From NCBI RefSeq assembly GCF_004364805.1, contig NZ_SOAP01000001.1, positions 1 through 64,000 on the forward strand: a stretch of 64,000 bases of DNA, read 5' to 3'. Of this stretch, positions 8,212 to 17,244 are shown in pieces. Source of the stretch: Pelagimonas phthalicica. Lineage in GTDB: Bacteria; Pseudomonadota; Alphaproteobacteria; Rhodobacterales; Rhodobacteraceae. Every line of letters starts with the position of its first letter. Within the stretch, counting starts at the first letter, position 1. A program made the position numbers and the translations under genes. The notes below the pieces were generated by a model that worked only from the letters and a program-made list of their open reading frames with translations, was not told the origin of the DNA and did no database searches.

Positions 8212-9315
8212 TTAGTGGGTCGCGACGTCGACCCAGCTATTGGTCACTGTAGATTCCCAGGCGGCCTCGATCACTTCTGACACGGCCAATCCATCACGGA
8301 AGGTGGGCCAGACCGCGGTCCCAGTCTCAATGGCCTGCAAAAAGTCGCGCGCCTCGATGATAATCTGATCCTGATAGCCGGTGCCATGTCCAGGCCCTTG
8401 GCAAAACGGTTCGAAATCCGGATGCGCTGGCCCGGTCAGGATCTTGCGGAACCCGCGCTGCGCCTCTGGCCCTTCGGCCAGATAGAGCCACAGCGCATTT
8501 TGATCCTCTTGATCAAAGCGGATATGCCCTTTGGTCCCGTGGATCTCATAGGCATAACCCATTTTGCGCCCCGTCGCGATGCGGCTGGAATAGAGATGCC
8601 CCATCACCCCAGATTCAAACCGCAGCATCAGCTGGCTGTGATCGTCATTGGTCACAGCTTGGCCGGAGCGCTCAGAATGTACCGTTTCGATATCCGCCAT
8701 GACCCGCGCCACAGGCCCCATCAGGGCCAAGGCGGCGTTGATCGGATGCGGAGCCAGGTCGCCCATATTGCCATTGGCCAAACCTTCGCAGCGCCAGTTA
8801 AAGGGCAAAGCAGGATCCGCCAGGAAATCCTCGGTCATTTCGCCCCGGAAATAGGTTACGTCGCCAATCGTGCCCTCAGACAAAAGCTGGCGGGCAAACT
8901 GACTGGCGGGTGTGCGAATATAGTTGAAACCAACCATATTGACGACCCCTGCCTTTTCGGCGGCTGCCACCATGGCGCGGGCGTCTTTGATGCTGGCGCC
9001 CAGGGGTTTTTCGCACAAAACTGGCTTACCCAGTTCAAATGCAGCCTCGGCAATGGCGCGATGGGTTTCTTGCGGTGAGGCAATCACGATGGCCTCAACC
9101 TTTGGGTCCTGAACCAACTGCTGCCAGCTCTCTGCTGCACGTGCGAATCCAAAAGCTTTGCGATAGCGCTGCGCCGATTCCACTGACCCCGCTGCCACCA
9201 TTTCCAGCCTTGGACGCAGCTTGGTATTGAACACCGCCCCGACTGAAGACATGGCGACAGCATGGGCTTTGCCCATATATCCGCCCCCGACAATACCTAT
9301 TCCCAATTCCGTCAT
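8212..9315 (-). CDS. Gfo/Idh/MocA-family dehydrogenase, inositol 2-dehydrogenase-like
   Basis: This 367-residue protein has the N-terminal dinucleotide fold IGIVGGGYMGKAHA, the family signature CEKPLGAS at about residue 99, and the catalytic His region DLAPHPINAAL. The C-terminal GTGYQDQIIIEARDFL resembles dehydrogenases found in inositol clusters. It is the first gene of a leftward pair and diverges from the kinase gene at 9449. The shared 130-bp promoter region carries a perfect LacI-type palindrome, which ties the pair to the same regulator. It probably performs the first oxidation of inositol (IolG role) or of a stereoisomer. Confidence 0.88.
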   Translation of the reverse strand: MTELGIGIVGGGYMGKAHAVAMSSVGAVFNTKLRPRLEMVAAGSVESAQRYRKAFGFARAAESWQQLVQDPKVEAIVIASPQETHRAIAEAAFELGKPVLCEKPLGASIKDARAMVAAAEKAGVVNMVGFNYIRTPASQFARQLLSEGTIGDVTYFRGEMTEDFLADPALPFNWRCEGLANGNMGDLAPHPINAALALMGPVARVMADIETVHSERSGQAVTNDDHSQLMLRFESGVMGHLYSSRIATGRKMGYAYEIHGTKGHIRFDQEDQNALWLYLAEGPEAQRGFRKILTGPAHPDFEPFCQGPGHGTGYQDQIIIEARDFLQAIETGTAVWPTFRDGLAVSEVIEAAWESTVTNSWVDVATH

Positions 9316-9350
9316 GACCCCTCCCCTGGTTCAGTGTCGGAAAACAATTC

Positions 9351-9366
9351 TTGCAACCGGTTGCAA
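9351..9366. promoter_or_regulatory. LacI-type operator palindrome
   Basis: TTGCAACCGGTTGCAA is a perfect 16-bp palindrome with the central C/G step typical of LacI-family operators. It lies in the divergent promoter region between the dehydrogenase gene (start 9315, -) and the kinase gene (start 9449, +). A second, shorter palindrome, CTTGCGCAAG, is at 9389-9398. The LacI regulator encoded at 5965 is the obvious candidate ligand. Confidence 0.75.
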
Positions 9367-9448
9367 AATAGGTAGCTTGAGACTAGGACTTGCGCAAGAC
9401 GCAAATTAATCCGCTGCCGGATTTTATGCGTTGCAAGAGGGAGGAAAC

Positions 9449-10429
9449 ATGGCAGACCTTAATCGCCTTGGCGAAAACCGTTTTCTTGTTCTGGGCCGCG
9501 CCGGGATGGATCTTTATCCGGATCCGCCTGGCACCAGTATCGAAGAGGCTCGACGCTTTACCGCCTGTCTGGGTGGATCCTCGGGCAATATCGCAGCGGG
9601 CCTGGCCCGGCACGGCGCTCAGGTTGCTTTGGTCACCCGCGTGTCGCAAGACCCGGTTGGCCAGTTTTGCCTGAAAGAATTGGAAAGCTACGGTATTGAG
9701 ACCAGTTACGTGACGACCAGCACTGGTGAAACGCGCACATCGCTCGCCCTGGCTGAATCCCGTCTGGAGAACCATCAGGCGGTCTTGTACCGCAACGGTG
9801 CCGCCGATTTCGAGATGTCTGCTGAGGACGTTCAAAAGATCGATTACACACGCTTTTCCGCGCTGATCGCCACGGGCACCTGCCTGGCAGCCGAACCATC
9901 GCGCAGCGCGACATTCAAAGCCTTTGAGATGGCCAGCGCCGCTGGCCTTCCGGTGATCTTTGACATTGATTACCGCCCCTATAGCTGGCCCTCTGCGGAC
10001 ATTGCAGCCGAGACCTATTCGCGCGCCGCAGACCTGTGCGACATCATTATCGGCAATGATGTCGAATTCGGCTTTATGGCCGGAGATTATGATCAGGGGC
10101 TGGCCAAGGCGCGGCAATTGGCAGCCGACAGCGCGCAGATCGTCGTCTACAAGATGGGCGAAAAGGGTGCGATCACCCTGACCAAAGCCGGCGAGACCCA
10201 AACCGGCATCTTCCAGGTCCAGGCCCTGAAACCTGTCGGTGCCGGAGACGCCTTTATGGGCGGCTTTGTCGCTTCGCTGGCTGCCGGTCATTCGGTGAAA
10301 GATGCCGTCACGCGCGGGTCGGCCTGCGCCTCTATCGTCGTCTCGCGCGTCGGCTGCGCCCCGGCCATGCCCACACCTGCCGAACTATCGGACTTCCTGA
10401 ACACCCATCCCGGCCCCACTTTGCCCTGA
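9449..10429 (+). CDS. iolC: 5-dehydro-2-deoxygluconokinase (PfkB family), stand-alone
   Basis: This 326-residue ribokinase-family kinase has the N-terminal FLVLGRAGMDLYPD and the PfkB signature 1 region CLGGSSGNIAAGLARHG. The C-terminal signature 2 is KPVGAGDAFMGGF, with the catalytic Asp and anion-hole glycines. FDIDYRPYSWPS is typical of IolC. The ATG at 9449 is preceded by GGGAGGAA; an in-frame upstream ATG at 9431 is unlikely. Unlike the protein ending at 189, it has no DUF2090 extension and is instead followed by a separate aldolase gene, so this is a second kinase for the inositol lower branch or for a related sugar acid. Confidence 0.88.
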   Translation: MADLNRLGENRFLVLGRAGMDLYPDPPGTSIEEARRFTACLGGSSGNIAAGLARHGAQVALVTRVSQDPVGQFCLKELESYGIETSYVTTSTGETRTSLALAESRLENHQAVLYRNGAADFEMSAEDVQKIDYTRFSALIATGTCLAAEPSRSATFKAFEMASAAGLPVIFDIDYRPYSWPSADIAAETYSRAADLCDIIIGNDVEFGFMAGDYDQGLAKARQLAADSAQIVVYKMGEKGAITLTKAGETQTGIFQVQALKPVGAGDAFMGGFVASLAAGHSVKDAVTRGSACASIVVSRVGCAPAMPTPAELSDFLNTHPGPTLP

Positions 10430-10440
10430 AAGGATCACCC

Positions 10441-11277
10441 ATGCACATCGCCCCCTATGACAATGCAAATGCGCCCATCGTTGATGTCGACAGTGATCTG
10501 GTGCCGCTGAACTATTTCAACATCGTCAAACTGAAACACGGCGAGGCGTTTGAATATCAGGTTCCGGGCTATGAAACCTGCATCGTACCCGCCACCGGGA
10601 CCGTTGATGTCGATGTCGAAGGCGTGTCCTTTGCCAAGCTTGGCAATCGCGGTGAGGATGTCTGGGATGGCGATCCCGAAGGTGTCTATGTGCCGGTCGG
10701 TGCCAAAGTGACCATGTCCTGTGTTTCTGAAGACACCGAAGTCTTTGTCGCCGGGGCGAAATATGACAAGGTGCTCGATCCTTTTGACGTGCGCCAGCAT
10801 GACCTTGTTCAATACGGCTCGGACGACACCAAAACCCATCGCAAGATCAAACACATCCTGGGCCAGAAACAACATGACAAGGTCGGGCGGCTTTTGGTCA
10901 GCGAGTTGTATACCGTCGGCACCGGCGGCTGGTCCGGCTTTCCAAGCCATAAGCACGACACCAACCGTCTGCCCGACGAAACCCGCCATGACGAGACATA
11001 TAACTTCCGCTTTAAGCCCAACCACGGCTCGGGTCTGCAAATGCTGCAACGTGAGGATAACAAGCCCGGTGACGCCTATCACATCGTCGATGGCTCCACC
11101 GTTGTAATCGACAAGGGGTATCACCCCTGCTGCGTGCTGCCGGGTTATGAGATGTATTACTTTACCATTCTGGGCGGGCTGACCCAGCGGTCGCTGGTGC
11201 AATATTTCCAGCCGACCCATGCCTATCAGATCGAAACCATTCCTGGCATCAAAGACATGATTGCGAAATTCAAATGA
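10441..11277 (+). CDS. IolB/KduI-family isomerase, second copy
   Basis: This 278-residue cupin is related to IolB. The metal site is recognisable as FPSHKHDTN (HxH), HDETYNFRF (Glu) and DKGYHPCCVLPGYEMYYF (His). Outside these motifs it differs strongly from the copy at 4234-5040, so it is an old paralogue rather than a recent duplication. It sits 11 bp after the kinase and overlaps the aldolase gene by 4 bp (ATGA), forming a compact isomerase-kinase-aldolase unit. It may be a second 5-deoxy-glucuronate isomerase or may act on a different uronate. Confidence 0.85.
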   Translation: MHIAPYDNANAPIVDVDSDLVPLNYFNIVKLKHGEAFEYQVPGYETCIVPATGTVDVDVEGVSFAKLGNRGEDVWDGDPEGVYVPVGAKVTMSCVSEDTEVFVAGAKYDKVLDPFDVRQHDLVQYGSDDTKTHRKIKHILGQKQHDKVGRLLVSELYTVGTGGWSGFPSHKHDTNRLPDETRHDETYNFRFKPNHGSGLQMLQREDNKPGDAYHIVDGSTVVIDKGYHPCCVLPGYEMYYFTILGGLTQRSLVQYFQPTHAYQIETIPGIKDMIAKFK

Positions 11278-12116
11278 GCATTGCGACCCTTTCTGACGTC
11301 CTAAAACCCGCCATGGCCGAGGGCTACGCGGTGGCCGGACTTGTTTGTCTCGGCTGGGAGGAAATGCGCGCCTATGTCGAGGCGGCCGAGCATGAACAGG
11401 TTCCGGTCATCCTGCAGGCGGGGCCCTCTTGCCGTGAACATACCCCCCTGCCCGTTCTGGGCAAGATGATGCGGCACCTGGCCGATGCCGCGTCAGTTCC
11501 GGTCGTCGTGCATCTGGATCATGGATATCAGTTGGAGGAGTGTCAGCAGGCTCTGGACAGTGGCTTTACCTCGATCATGTATGACGGATCGCGCAAAGCG
11601 CTGGCGCAAAACATCAAGGAAACCGCAAGAATCGCCGAGATGGCCCATCGCGCGGGTGCGTCCTGCGAGGGGGAGATCGGATTTGTCGGCTATGATGGCG
11701 GTGAGCAATCCGCCGGTACCGATCCCAGCGAGGCTGCAGAGTTCGCCAAGGCAAGCGGTGTGGATGCCATGGCGATCTCGGTTGGAAATACCCATTTGCA
11801 ACAAGGGGCTGGCAAAGGCCTGGACGAGGCCCGCATTCGCGCCATTGAAAGCGTGACCAACCTGCCATTGGTGATACATGGCGGCTCTGGCGTGCCAGCC
11901 GCCCAGCGCAAATTTCTGGCGCGCGGCTCGCGGATCTGCAAATTCAACATCGGAACTGAGCTGCGCATGGCTTTTGGCGCAGCCCTGCGCGAGGCTGTGA
12001 CCCGCGACCCATCGCGGTTTGATCGGGTCTCAATTCTAAAGGAAACACATGATCCGGTGGTTGCAGCGGCGCGGCAAGTCTTGCAAAACTTCAAACCTGC
12101 CCAGATAACGGCGTAA
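11274..12116 (+). CDS. Class II aldolase (IolJ/FbaA type)
   Basis: This 280-residue Zn-dependent class II fructose-bisphosphate-aldolase-family protein has the metal-binding strand VVHLDHGYQLEECQQALDSGF with SIMYDGS. It also has EGEIGFVG, SVGNTHLQ (where many relatives have GTxHG), LVIHGGSGVP and CKFNIGTELR. In this position it is expected to cleave 2-deoxy-5-keto-gluconate 6-phosphate to dihydroxyacetone phosphate and malonate semialdehyde (the IolJ reaction), the step assigned to the fused DUF2090 domain in the other set. The altered GNTHL motif may mean a shifted substrate. The start ATG at 11274 overlaps the preceding stop. Confidence 0.85.
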   Translation: MSIATLSDVLKPAMAEGYAVAGLVCLGWEEMRAYVEAAEHEQVPVILQAGPSCREHTPLPVLGKMMRHLADAASVPVVVHLDHGYQLEECQQALDSGFTSIMYDGSRKALAQNIKETARIAEMAHRAGASCEGEIGFVGYDGGEQSAGTDPSEAAEFAKASGVDAMAISVGNTHLQQGAGKGLDEARIRAIESVTNLPLVIHGGSGVPAAQRKFLARGSRICKFNIGTELRMAFGAALREAVTRDPSRFDRVSILKETHDPVVAAARQVLQNFKPAQITA

Positions 12117-12130
12117 CACCACCCCGCGAG

Positions 12131-12140
12131 TTTCGCGCAA
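12131..12140 (+). promoter_or_regulatory. TTTCGYGCAA motif upstream of the MHYT-LytTR gene
   Basis: TTTCGCGCAA at 12131-12140 matches 9 of 10 bases of the TTTCGTGCAA core that is directly repeated at 13327-13336 and 13348-13357. It lies about 75 bp before the regulator start. I see no second copy one or two helical turns away, so it is a weaker candidate site than the pair in front of coxM. Confidence 0.4.
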
Positions 12141-12196
12141 GACCAGCAGTGATACCTCAAAAAACAACCATATGTAGTTTGCAATAATTCCAAAGC

Positions 12197-12213
12197 GCGG
12201 GCATCTTGCCCGC
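12197..12213 (+). promoter_or_regulatory. Hairpin abutting the start codon of the CO regulator
   Basis: GCGGGC (12197-12202) and GCCCGC (12208-12213) form a perfect 6-bp GC stem with a 5-nt loop. The stem ends exactly at the base before the ATG at 12214. No Shine-Dalgarno sequence is visible, because the hairpin occupies that place. It could limit translation of the regulator or mark a leaderless or atypical initiation. Confidence 0.45.
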
Positions 12214-13341
12214 ATGGAAACCCTGCCCTTTACTCACAGCGCCTTTCTGACGGCGATGGCTGGCCTTGTTGCCCTGGTCTCTGGCTTTACCGGCCTGTCC
12301 CTGACCAGAGACCTGTCCAGCAAGACGATGTTTGACAAGAAGGTGTCGATTGCCCTGGCATCCATCGCCTTGGGTGGTGGTATTTGGGCGATGCATTTCA
12401 TCAGCATGCTTGGGCTACAACTGCCCATTCTGTTCTTCTATGATGCGGCAATCACACTGATCTCGGCATTAACCGCGATCCTGATCGTCGGCGCTGCGCT
12501 GATCCTTTTGCATTTCACCAATCGAACGCCGTTGGTCATCACCTTGGCCGGAGCGGTGCTCGGCATCGGCATTCTGGTGATGCACTATATCGGCATGGCA
12601 GGGCTTGAGCTGTGCCGCGCGATCTACACCCCGTTTGGCCTGTTGGTATCCTCGATCCTGGCGGTTGGGCTATGTATCCTGGCCATCTGGGTCGCCTATG
12701 GCGAGCGGACCAACCGAAATATCGTCCTTGGAACGCTGTGCTTTGCCATGGCGGTTTGCTCGGCGCATTTCCTGGCGATGTTTGGCACCGCCTTTCAGGC
12801 TCTGCCCGGGGCAAATGAGTTCGGGCCGCGCATGGATAATGAAACATTGGCGCTCGGGGTAATTCTGTTCAGCTTTGTCATTTTCGGGGCCTGCTTGTGG
12901 GTCAGTGTGACCTACCTCGTTCCTTCTACGCAGCAGGAAGAGGTGGCATTGCCCGCTGCCCGCCCCAAAGCCGAACCAGCCCCACCTTTGCTACAGATCC
13001 CCTGCGAACGCGACGGCGGCAAGGTCTTTATCGCTCCGGCCGAAGTGCTGTTTGTCCGTGCGGACGGCCACTACACCCAAGTCTACACCCAGACCGAACG
13101 CCTGTTCTGTGTCTGGCCTGTAACCGAAGCCTCAAAGCGGTTGGAGCCGCTGGGATTCCTCAAGACACATCGCAGTTATCTGGTGAACCCGACCTATGTG
13201 GTGCGCTTTGAGCGTAACAAGGACAAGGGGCGCTGCATCTTTGATGGCGACTCTGTCCCGCCCGCCCCGGTGAGTCGCTCAAAGCTGCGCGATATTCAGG
13301 ACGCCTTGGCGGCGCAGGTCGGTGCATTTCGTGCAACCTAG
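12214..13341 (+). CDS. MHYT-LytTR membrane regulator (CoxC/CoxH-like)
   Basis: This 375-residue protein combines a multi-spanning MHYT membrane sensor domain (roughly residues 8-245) with a C-terminal LytTR DNA-binding domain (roughly 265-370). Three MHYT-type motifs are seen, MHFISM, MHYIGM and AHFLAM; in this family their Met/His residues are proposed to bind a metal such as copper and thereby sense a diatomic gas. The LytTR part has EVLFVRADGHYTQVYT and FLKTHRSYLVNP. The same architecture is found in CoxC and CoxH of Oligotropha carboxidovorans. Its place directly before coxM and the direct repeats at 13324-13357 make it the likely CO-responsive regulator of this operon. The ligand is inference. 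Confidence 0.88.
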   Translation: METLPFTHSAFLTAMAGLVALVSGFTGLSLTRDLSSKTMFDKKVSIALASIALGGGIWAMHFISMLGLQLPILFFYDAAITLISALTAILIVGAALILLHFTNRTPLVITLAGAVLGIGILVMHYIGMAGLELCRAIYTPFGLLVSSILAVGLCILAIWVAYGERTNRNIVLGTLCFAMAVCSAHFLAMFGTAFQALPGANEFGPRMDNETLALGVILFSFVIFGACLWVSVTYLVPSTQQEEVALPAARPKAEPAPPLLQIPCERDGGKVFIAPAEVLFVRADGHYTQVYTQTERLFCVWPVTEASKRLEPLGFLKTHRSYLVNPTYVVRFERNKDKGRCIFDGDSVPPAPVSRSKLRDIQDALAAQVGAFRAT

Positions 13342-13357
13342 CGCGCATTTCGTGCAA
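13324..13357 (+). promoter_or_regulatory. Direct-repeat LytTR-type binding site upstream of coxM
   Basis: GCATTTCGTGCAA occurs twice without mismatch, at 13324-13336 and 13345-13357. The start-to-start distance is 21 bp, two helical turns. The first copy overlaps the last codons of the MHYT-LytTR gene (stop at 13339-13341); the second is about 95 bp upstream of the coxM start. Paired direct repeats with about 21-bp spacing are the known architecture of LytTR binding sites. I could not assign a convincing -10 element downstream. Confidence 0.6.
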
Positions 13358-13452
13358 AACACTTGTTTTCCATGCATTTTTAAAAGCCAGCCCTAAGTGC
13401 TGCATGCTCACTTCCCCATAGCCAGAACATTCGCTTGAAGGGAGGAGAGCCG

Positions 13453-14307
13453 ATGATTCCAGCGGCATTCGAGTATTACAGGCCCACGGATTTAGCCGGT
13501 GCCCTGTCCATTCTAGAGGAGCACGGCGATGATGCGCGCGTCATGGCGGGCGGTCACAGCCTGATCCCGATGATGAAGCTGCGCATGGCCGATGTGCCCC
13601 ATCTGATCGACCTTCAGGATGTCGAAGGTCTGGGGGGTATTGAGGTTTCAGGTGACAGCATTCGCCTGGGCGCAATGGTCACCCAATCCGACATCATCAA
13701 CCACGCCGCCCTGACCGAGGCGGCACCCATCCTGCGCGAAGCGGCGCTGCAAATCGCAGATCCGCAAGTGCGTTATATGGGCACTGTTGGCGGCAATGTT
13801 GCCAATGGCGATCCCGGCAATGACATGCCCGGTCTCATGCAATGTCTGGATGCGTCTTTCACTCTTGTAGGCCCGGATGGTTCCCGTGAGGTCGACGCCC
13901 GTGAGTTTTATGAGGCGGCTTACATGACCGCCCGCGAGGACGAAGAAATTCTCACCGCTGTCACCATTCCGCTGCCAAAGGGCGGCTATGCCTATGAAAA
14001 GCAAAAGCGCAAGATTGGCGATTACGCCACAGCGGCGGCGGCGGTTCAATTGGTCAAGGATGGCGAAAGCTGCTCAGCCGCATCGATCGCGATGACCAAT
14101 CTCAGCGACACGCCGGTTTATTGCGAAGCAGCGGGTGCCGCATTGGTCGGCACCACGCTGGATGACGCAGCCATCAAGGCCGCTGTCGCGGCGATGTTGG
14201 GCGGGATTGACCCATCCGAAGACAATCGCGGCCCCATCGCCTTTAAAACACATGTGGCGGGCGTGATCCTGCGCCGCGCCATCGAACGCGCCTGGTCGCG
14301 CGCATAA
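13453..14307 (+). CDS. coxM: CO dehydrogenase medium subunit (FAD)
   Basis: This 284-residue flavoprotein subunit of the aerobic Mo-Cu CO dehydrogenase passes electrons from the [2Fe-2S] clusters of CoxS to FAD and on to the quinone pool. FAD-binding motifs are [15 protein letters not shown] (about residue 32) and [18 protein letters not shown] (about residue 110), both characteristic of CoxM. The ATG at 13453 is preceded by GGAGGAG; an in-frame ATG at 13435 has no such support. It is the first gene of coxMSLDEFG, 111 bp after the MHYT-LytTR gene. Confidence 0.95.
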   Translation: MIPAAFEYYRPTDLAGALSILEEHGDDARVMAGGHSLIPMMKLRMADVPHLIDLQDVEGLGGIEVSGDSIRLGAMVTQSDIINHAALTEAAPILREAALQIADPQVRYMGTVGGNVANGDPGNDMPGLMQCLDASFTLVGPDGSREVDAREFYEAAYMTAREDEEILTAVTIPLPKGGYAYEKQKRKIGDYATAAAAVQLVKDGESCSAASIAMTNLSDTPVYCEAAGAALVGTTLDDAAIKAAVAAMLGGIDPSEDNRGPIAFKTHVAGVILRRAIERAWSRA

Positions 14308-14321
14308 GGGAGCGTTCTGAA

Positions 14322-14816
14322 ATGTCCAACAAAATGCACATCAAGATGACCGTGAACGGCAAGGAAGAGGAATTCCTCGCCGAACCGCGCGAATTGCTGA
14401 TCTATACGCTGCGCGAGCGGCTTAACATCACCGGGCCGCATATCGGCTGCGACACCTCGCATTGCGGGGCCTGCACTGTGACGCTGAACGGCAAATCGGT
14501 GAAATCCTGCACAATGTTTGTGGCGCAGGCCAATGGGGCCGAGGTCACCACCATCGAAGGGCTTGGCACGCCGGATGACCTGAACCCGCTTCAGGCTGCG
14601 TTCAAGGAACATCACGGGTTGCAATGTGGGTTCTGCACGCCGGGCATGATCACCCGCGCGTCCAAGCTGCTGGAAGAAAATCCAAACCCGACAGAAGAAG
14701 AAATCCGCTTTGGCATGGCCGGCAATATCTGCCGCTGCACCGGGTATCAGAACATCGTGAAATCCATTCAGGCGGCAGCCGCCGAAATGGCCAGTGCCAA
14801 GGAGGCTGCGGAATGA
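14322..14816 (+). CDS. coxS: CO dehydrogenase small subunit (2x[2Fe-2S])
   Basis: This 164-residue iron-sulfur subunit has the plant-ferredoxin-type cluster motif [11 protein letters not shown] with a fourth Cys in KSC near residue 65. The C-terminal cluster motifs CGFCTPGM and CRCTGY are also present. All eight cluster cysteines can be located. It overlaps coxL by 4 bp (ATGA), as is usual for translationally coupled subunits of this heterotrimer. Confidence 0.95.
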   Translation: MSNKMHIKMTVNGKEEEFLAEPRELLIYTLRERLNITGPHIGCDTSHCGACTVTLNGKSVKSCTMFVAQANGAEVTTIEGLGTPDDLNPLQAAFKEHHGLQCGFCTPGMITRASKLLEENPNPTEEEIRFGMAGNICRCTGYQNIVKSIQAAAAEMASAKEAAE

Positions 14817-17236
14817 AGGACGAAATCACACGCGACGACCGCGTCGCCAATCTTAAGGGTATGGGATGTTCGCGCAAGCGCGTCGAAGATGCCCGCTTTA
14901 CCCAAGGCAAGGGCAATTATGTCGATGACATCAAGTTGGATGGCATGTTGTTCGGCGACTTTGTCCGCTCTCCCTATGCCCATGCCAGAATCAAGAATAT
15001 CGACATTTCCGCTGCTATGGAGGTGCCTGGTGTTCTGGCGGTTCTGACAGCCAAGGATCTGGAGCCGCTGGGCCTGCATTGGATGCCGACATTGGCAGGC
15101 GACAAGCAGATGGTGTTGGCCGATGGCAAAGTGTTGTTCCAGGGCCAAGAGGTGGCCTTTGTCGTGGCCGAAGATCGCTATGCCGCCGCTGATGGCATCG
15201 AGGCGGTCGAGGTCGATTACGAAGAGCTTCCGGTGATTGTAGACCCGTTCGAAGCACTGAAATCAGACGTTGTGCTGCGCGAAGACACGGTTCAGGACGG
15301 CAAACCCGTCGATGGCGCACATGGTCCGCGCAAACATCACAACCACATCTTCACCTGGGAAGCAGGCGACAAGGAACCTACAGAAGAGGTCATCGCAAAT
15401 GCCGAAGTGGTCGCAGAAGAGACCATGTATTACCACCGTACCCACCCCTGCCCGCTGGAAACCTGCGGCTGCGTGGCGTCGATGGACAAGGTCAATGGCA
15501 AGCTGACGCTTTGGGGCACCTTTCAGGCACCACACGCGATCCGCACCGTGGTCAGCCTGATCTCTGGCATCGAAGAGCACAATATCCGAGTGATCTCGCC
15601 CGATATTGGTGGCGGGTTTGGCAATAAGGTTGGTGCCTATCCCGGCTATGTCTGTTCGGTCGTGGCCTCTATCGTGACGGGCAAGCCGGTCAAATGGATC
15701 GAAGATCGCATGGACAATCTGATGACCACGGCCTTTGCCCGTGACTATTGGATGACCGGCAAGATCTCGGCCACCAAAGAGGGCAAGATCACCGGGCTGC
15801 ATTGTCATGTGACGGCCGATCACGGCGGCTTTGACGCCTGCGCCGACCCGACCAAATTCCCGGCCGGGTTCATGAATATCTGCACCGGGTCCTATGACAT
15901 CCCCACCGCCTTCCTTGAGGTGGACGGTGTCTATACCAACAAGGCCCCCGGCGGGGTCAGCTATCGCTGCTCCTTCCGCGTCACCGAAGCGGTCTATTTC
16001 ATCGAGCGCATGATCGAAGTGCTGGCGATCAAGTTGGATATGGACGCGGCTGAGCTGCGCCGGATCAACTTTATCAAGAAAGAACAATTCCCGTACAAGG
16101 CCGCGCTAGGCTGGGAATATGACAGTGGCGACTATCACACCGCTTGGGACAAGGCGCTGAAGACCGTCGATTACGATGGGCTGCGCGCCGAACAAGCCCA
16201 GCGGGTTGAGGATTTCAAGGCGGGGAAAACTCGGTCCCTGATGGGCATTGGCCTGTCGTTCTTTACCGAGATTGTCGGCGCTGGCCCGGTCAAGAATTGC
16301 GATATTCTCGGGCTTGGCATGTTTGACAGCTGCGAGATCCGCATTCACCCAACCGGGTCGGCGATTGCCCGTCTGGGTACTATTTCACAAGGACAAGGAC
16401 ACGCGACTACCTTTGCGCAGATCCTCGCCTCAGAAATCGGGCTGCCCGCAGATAGCATCACGATTGAGGAAGGCGACACTGACACGGCCCCCTATGGTCT
16501 GGGCACCTATGGCTCGCGCTCTACGCCTGTCGCAGGCGCTGCTACGGCCATGGCCGGGCGCAAGATCCGTGCAAAGGCGCAAATGATCGCGGCCTATCTG
16601 CTTGAGGTGCATGACGATGACGTTGAATTCGACGTGGATCGGTTTGTGGTCAAAGGCGCGCCTGAGCGGTTCAAGACGATGAAGGAAATCGCCTTTGCCG
16701 CCTATAATCAGGCCATTCCTGGCATCGAGCCCGGGCTTGAGGCGGTCAGCTATTATGACCCGCCCAATATGACCTACCCGTTCGGGGCTTATGTCTGTGT
16801 CATGGATATTGACGTCGACACCGGCGTGACCGACATTCGCCGTTTTTACGCGCTGGATGATTGCGGCACCCGGATTAACCCGATGATCATCGAGGGCCAG
16901 GTCCATGGCGGATTGACCGAAGCGCTCGCCGTCGCTCTGGGACAAGAGATTGCCTATGACGATATGGGCAATGTGAAAACCGGGACCTTGATGGACTTCT
17001 TCCTGCCCACCGCCTGGGAGGTGCCCAATTACGAAACCGATTACACCGTCACCCCGTCGCCGCATCACCCAATCGGTGCAAAAGGCGTTGGCGAAAGCCC
17101 GCATGTGGGTGGTGTGCCCTGTTTCTCCAACGCCGTGCAGGATGCGTTCCGCGCCTTTGGCAACACGCATACCAATATGCCGCATGATCATTGGCGGATC
17201 TGGAAAACCGCCAATGCCCTTGGCCTGCACGACTAA
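14813..17236 (+). CDS. coxL: CO dehydrogenase large subunit, form I (Mo-Cu)
   Basis: This 807-residue molybdopterin subunit oxidises CO to CO2. The form I active-site loop is present as SYRCSFR with the Cu-ligand Cys at residue 386, and the catalytic Glu lies at residue 761 in KGVGESP. These align with Cys388 and Glu763 of the 809-residue Oligotropha carboxidovorans enzyme, so this is a bona fide CO dehydrogenase and not a form II (AYRGAGR) relative. The first residue of the signature is Ser where Ala is usual. The start ATG at 14813 overlaps the coxS stop; the longer frame upstream is a shadow of coxS. GGGFGNK and [10 protein letters not shown] cofactor motifs are intact. Confidence 0.97.
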   Translation: MKDEITRDDRVANLKGMGCSRKRVEDARFTQGKGNYVDDIKLDGMLFGDFVRSPYAHARIKNIDISAAMEVPGVLAVLTAKDLEPLGLHWMPTLAGDKQMVLADGKVLFQGQEVAFVVAEDRYAAADGIEAVEVDYEELPVIVDPFEALKSDVVLREDTVQDGKPVDGAHGPRKHHNHIFTWEAGDKEPTEEVIANAEVVAEETMYYHRTHPCPLETCGCVASMDKVNGKLTLWGTFQAPHAIRTVVSLISGIEEHNIRVISPDIGGGFGNKVGAYPGYVCSVVASIVTGKPVKWIEDRMDNLMTTAFARDYWMTGKISATKEGKITGLHCHVTADHGGFDACADPTKFPAGFMNICTGSYDIPTAFLEVDGVYTNKAPGGVSYRCSFRVTEAVYFIERMIEVLAIKLDMDAAELRRINFIKKEQFPYKAALGWEYDSGDYHTAWDKALKTVDYDGLRAEQAQRVEDFKAGKTRSLMGIGLSFFTEIVGAGPVKNCDILGLGMFDSCEIRIHPTGSAIARLGTISQGQGHATTFAQILASEIGLPADSITIEEGDTDTAPYGLGTYGSRSTPVAGAATAMAGRKIRAKAQMIAAYLLEVHDDDVEFDVDRFVVKGAPERFKTMKEIAFAAYNQAIPGIEPGLEAVSYYDPPNMTYPFGAYVCVMDIDVDTGVTDIRRFYALDDCGTRINPMIIEGQVHGGLTEALAVALGQEIAYDDMGNVKTGTLMDFFLPTAWEVPNYETDYTVTPSPHHPIGAKGVGESPHVGGVPCFSNAVQDAFRAFGNTHTNMPHDHWRIWKTANALGLHD

Positions 17237-17244
17237 GAAAGGAT

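Noticed and set aside
14624-14812. Upstream extension of coxL by 63 codons
   Set aside because: It overlaps coxS out of frame, and the conserved CoxL N-terminus and ATGA coupling place the start at 14813.
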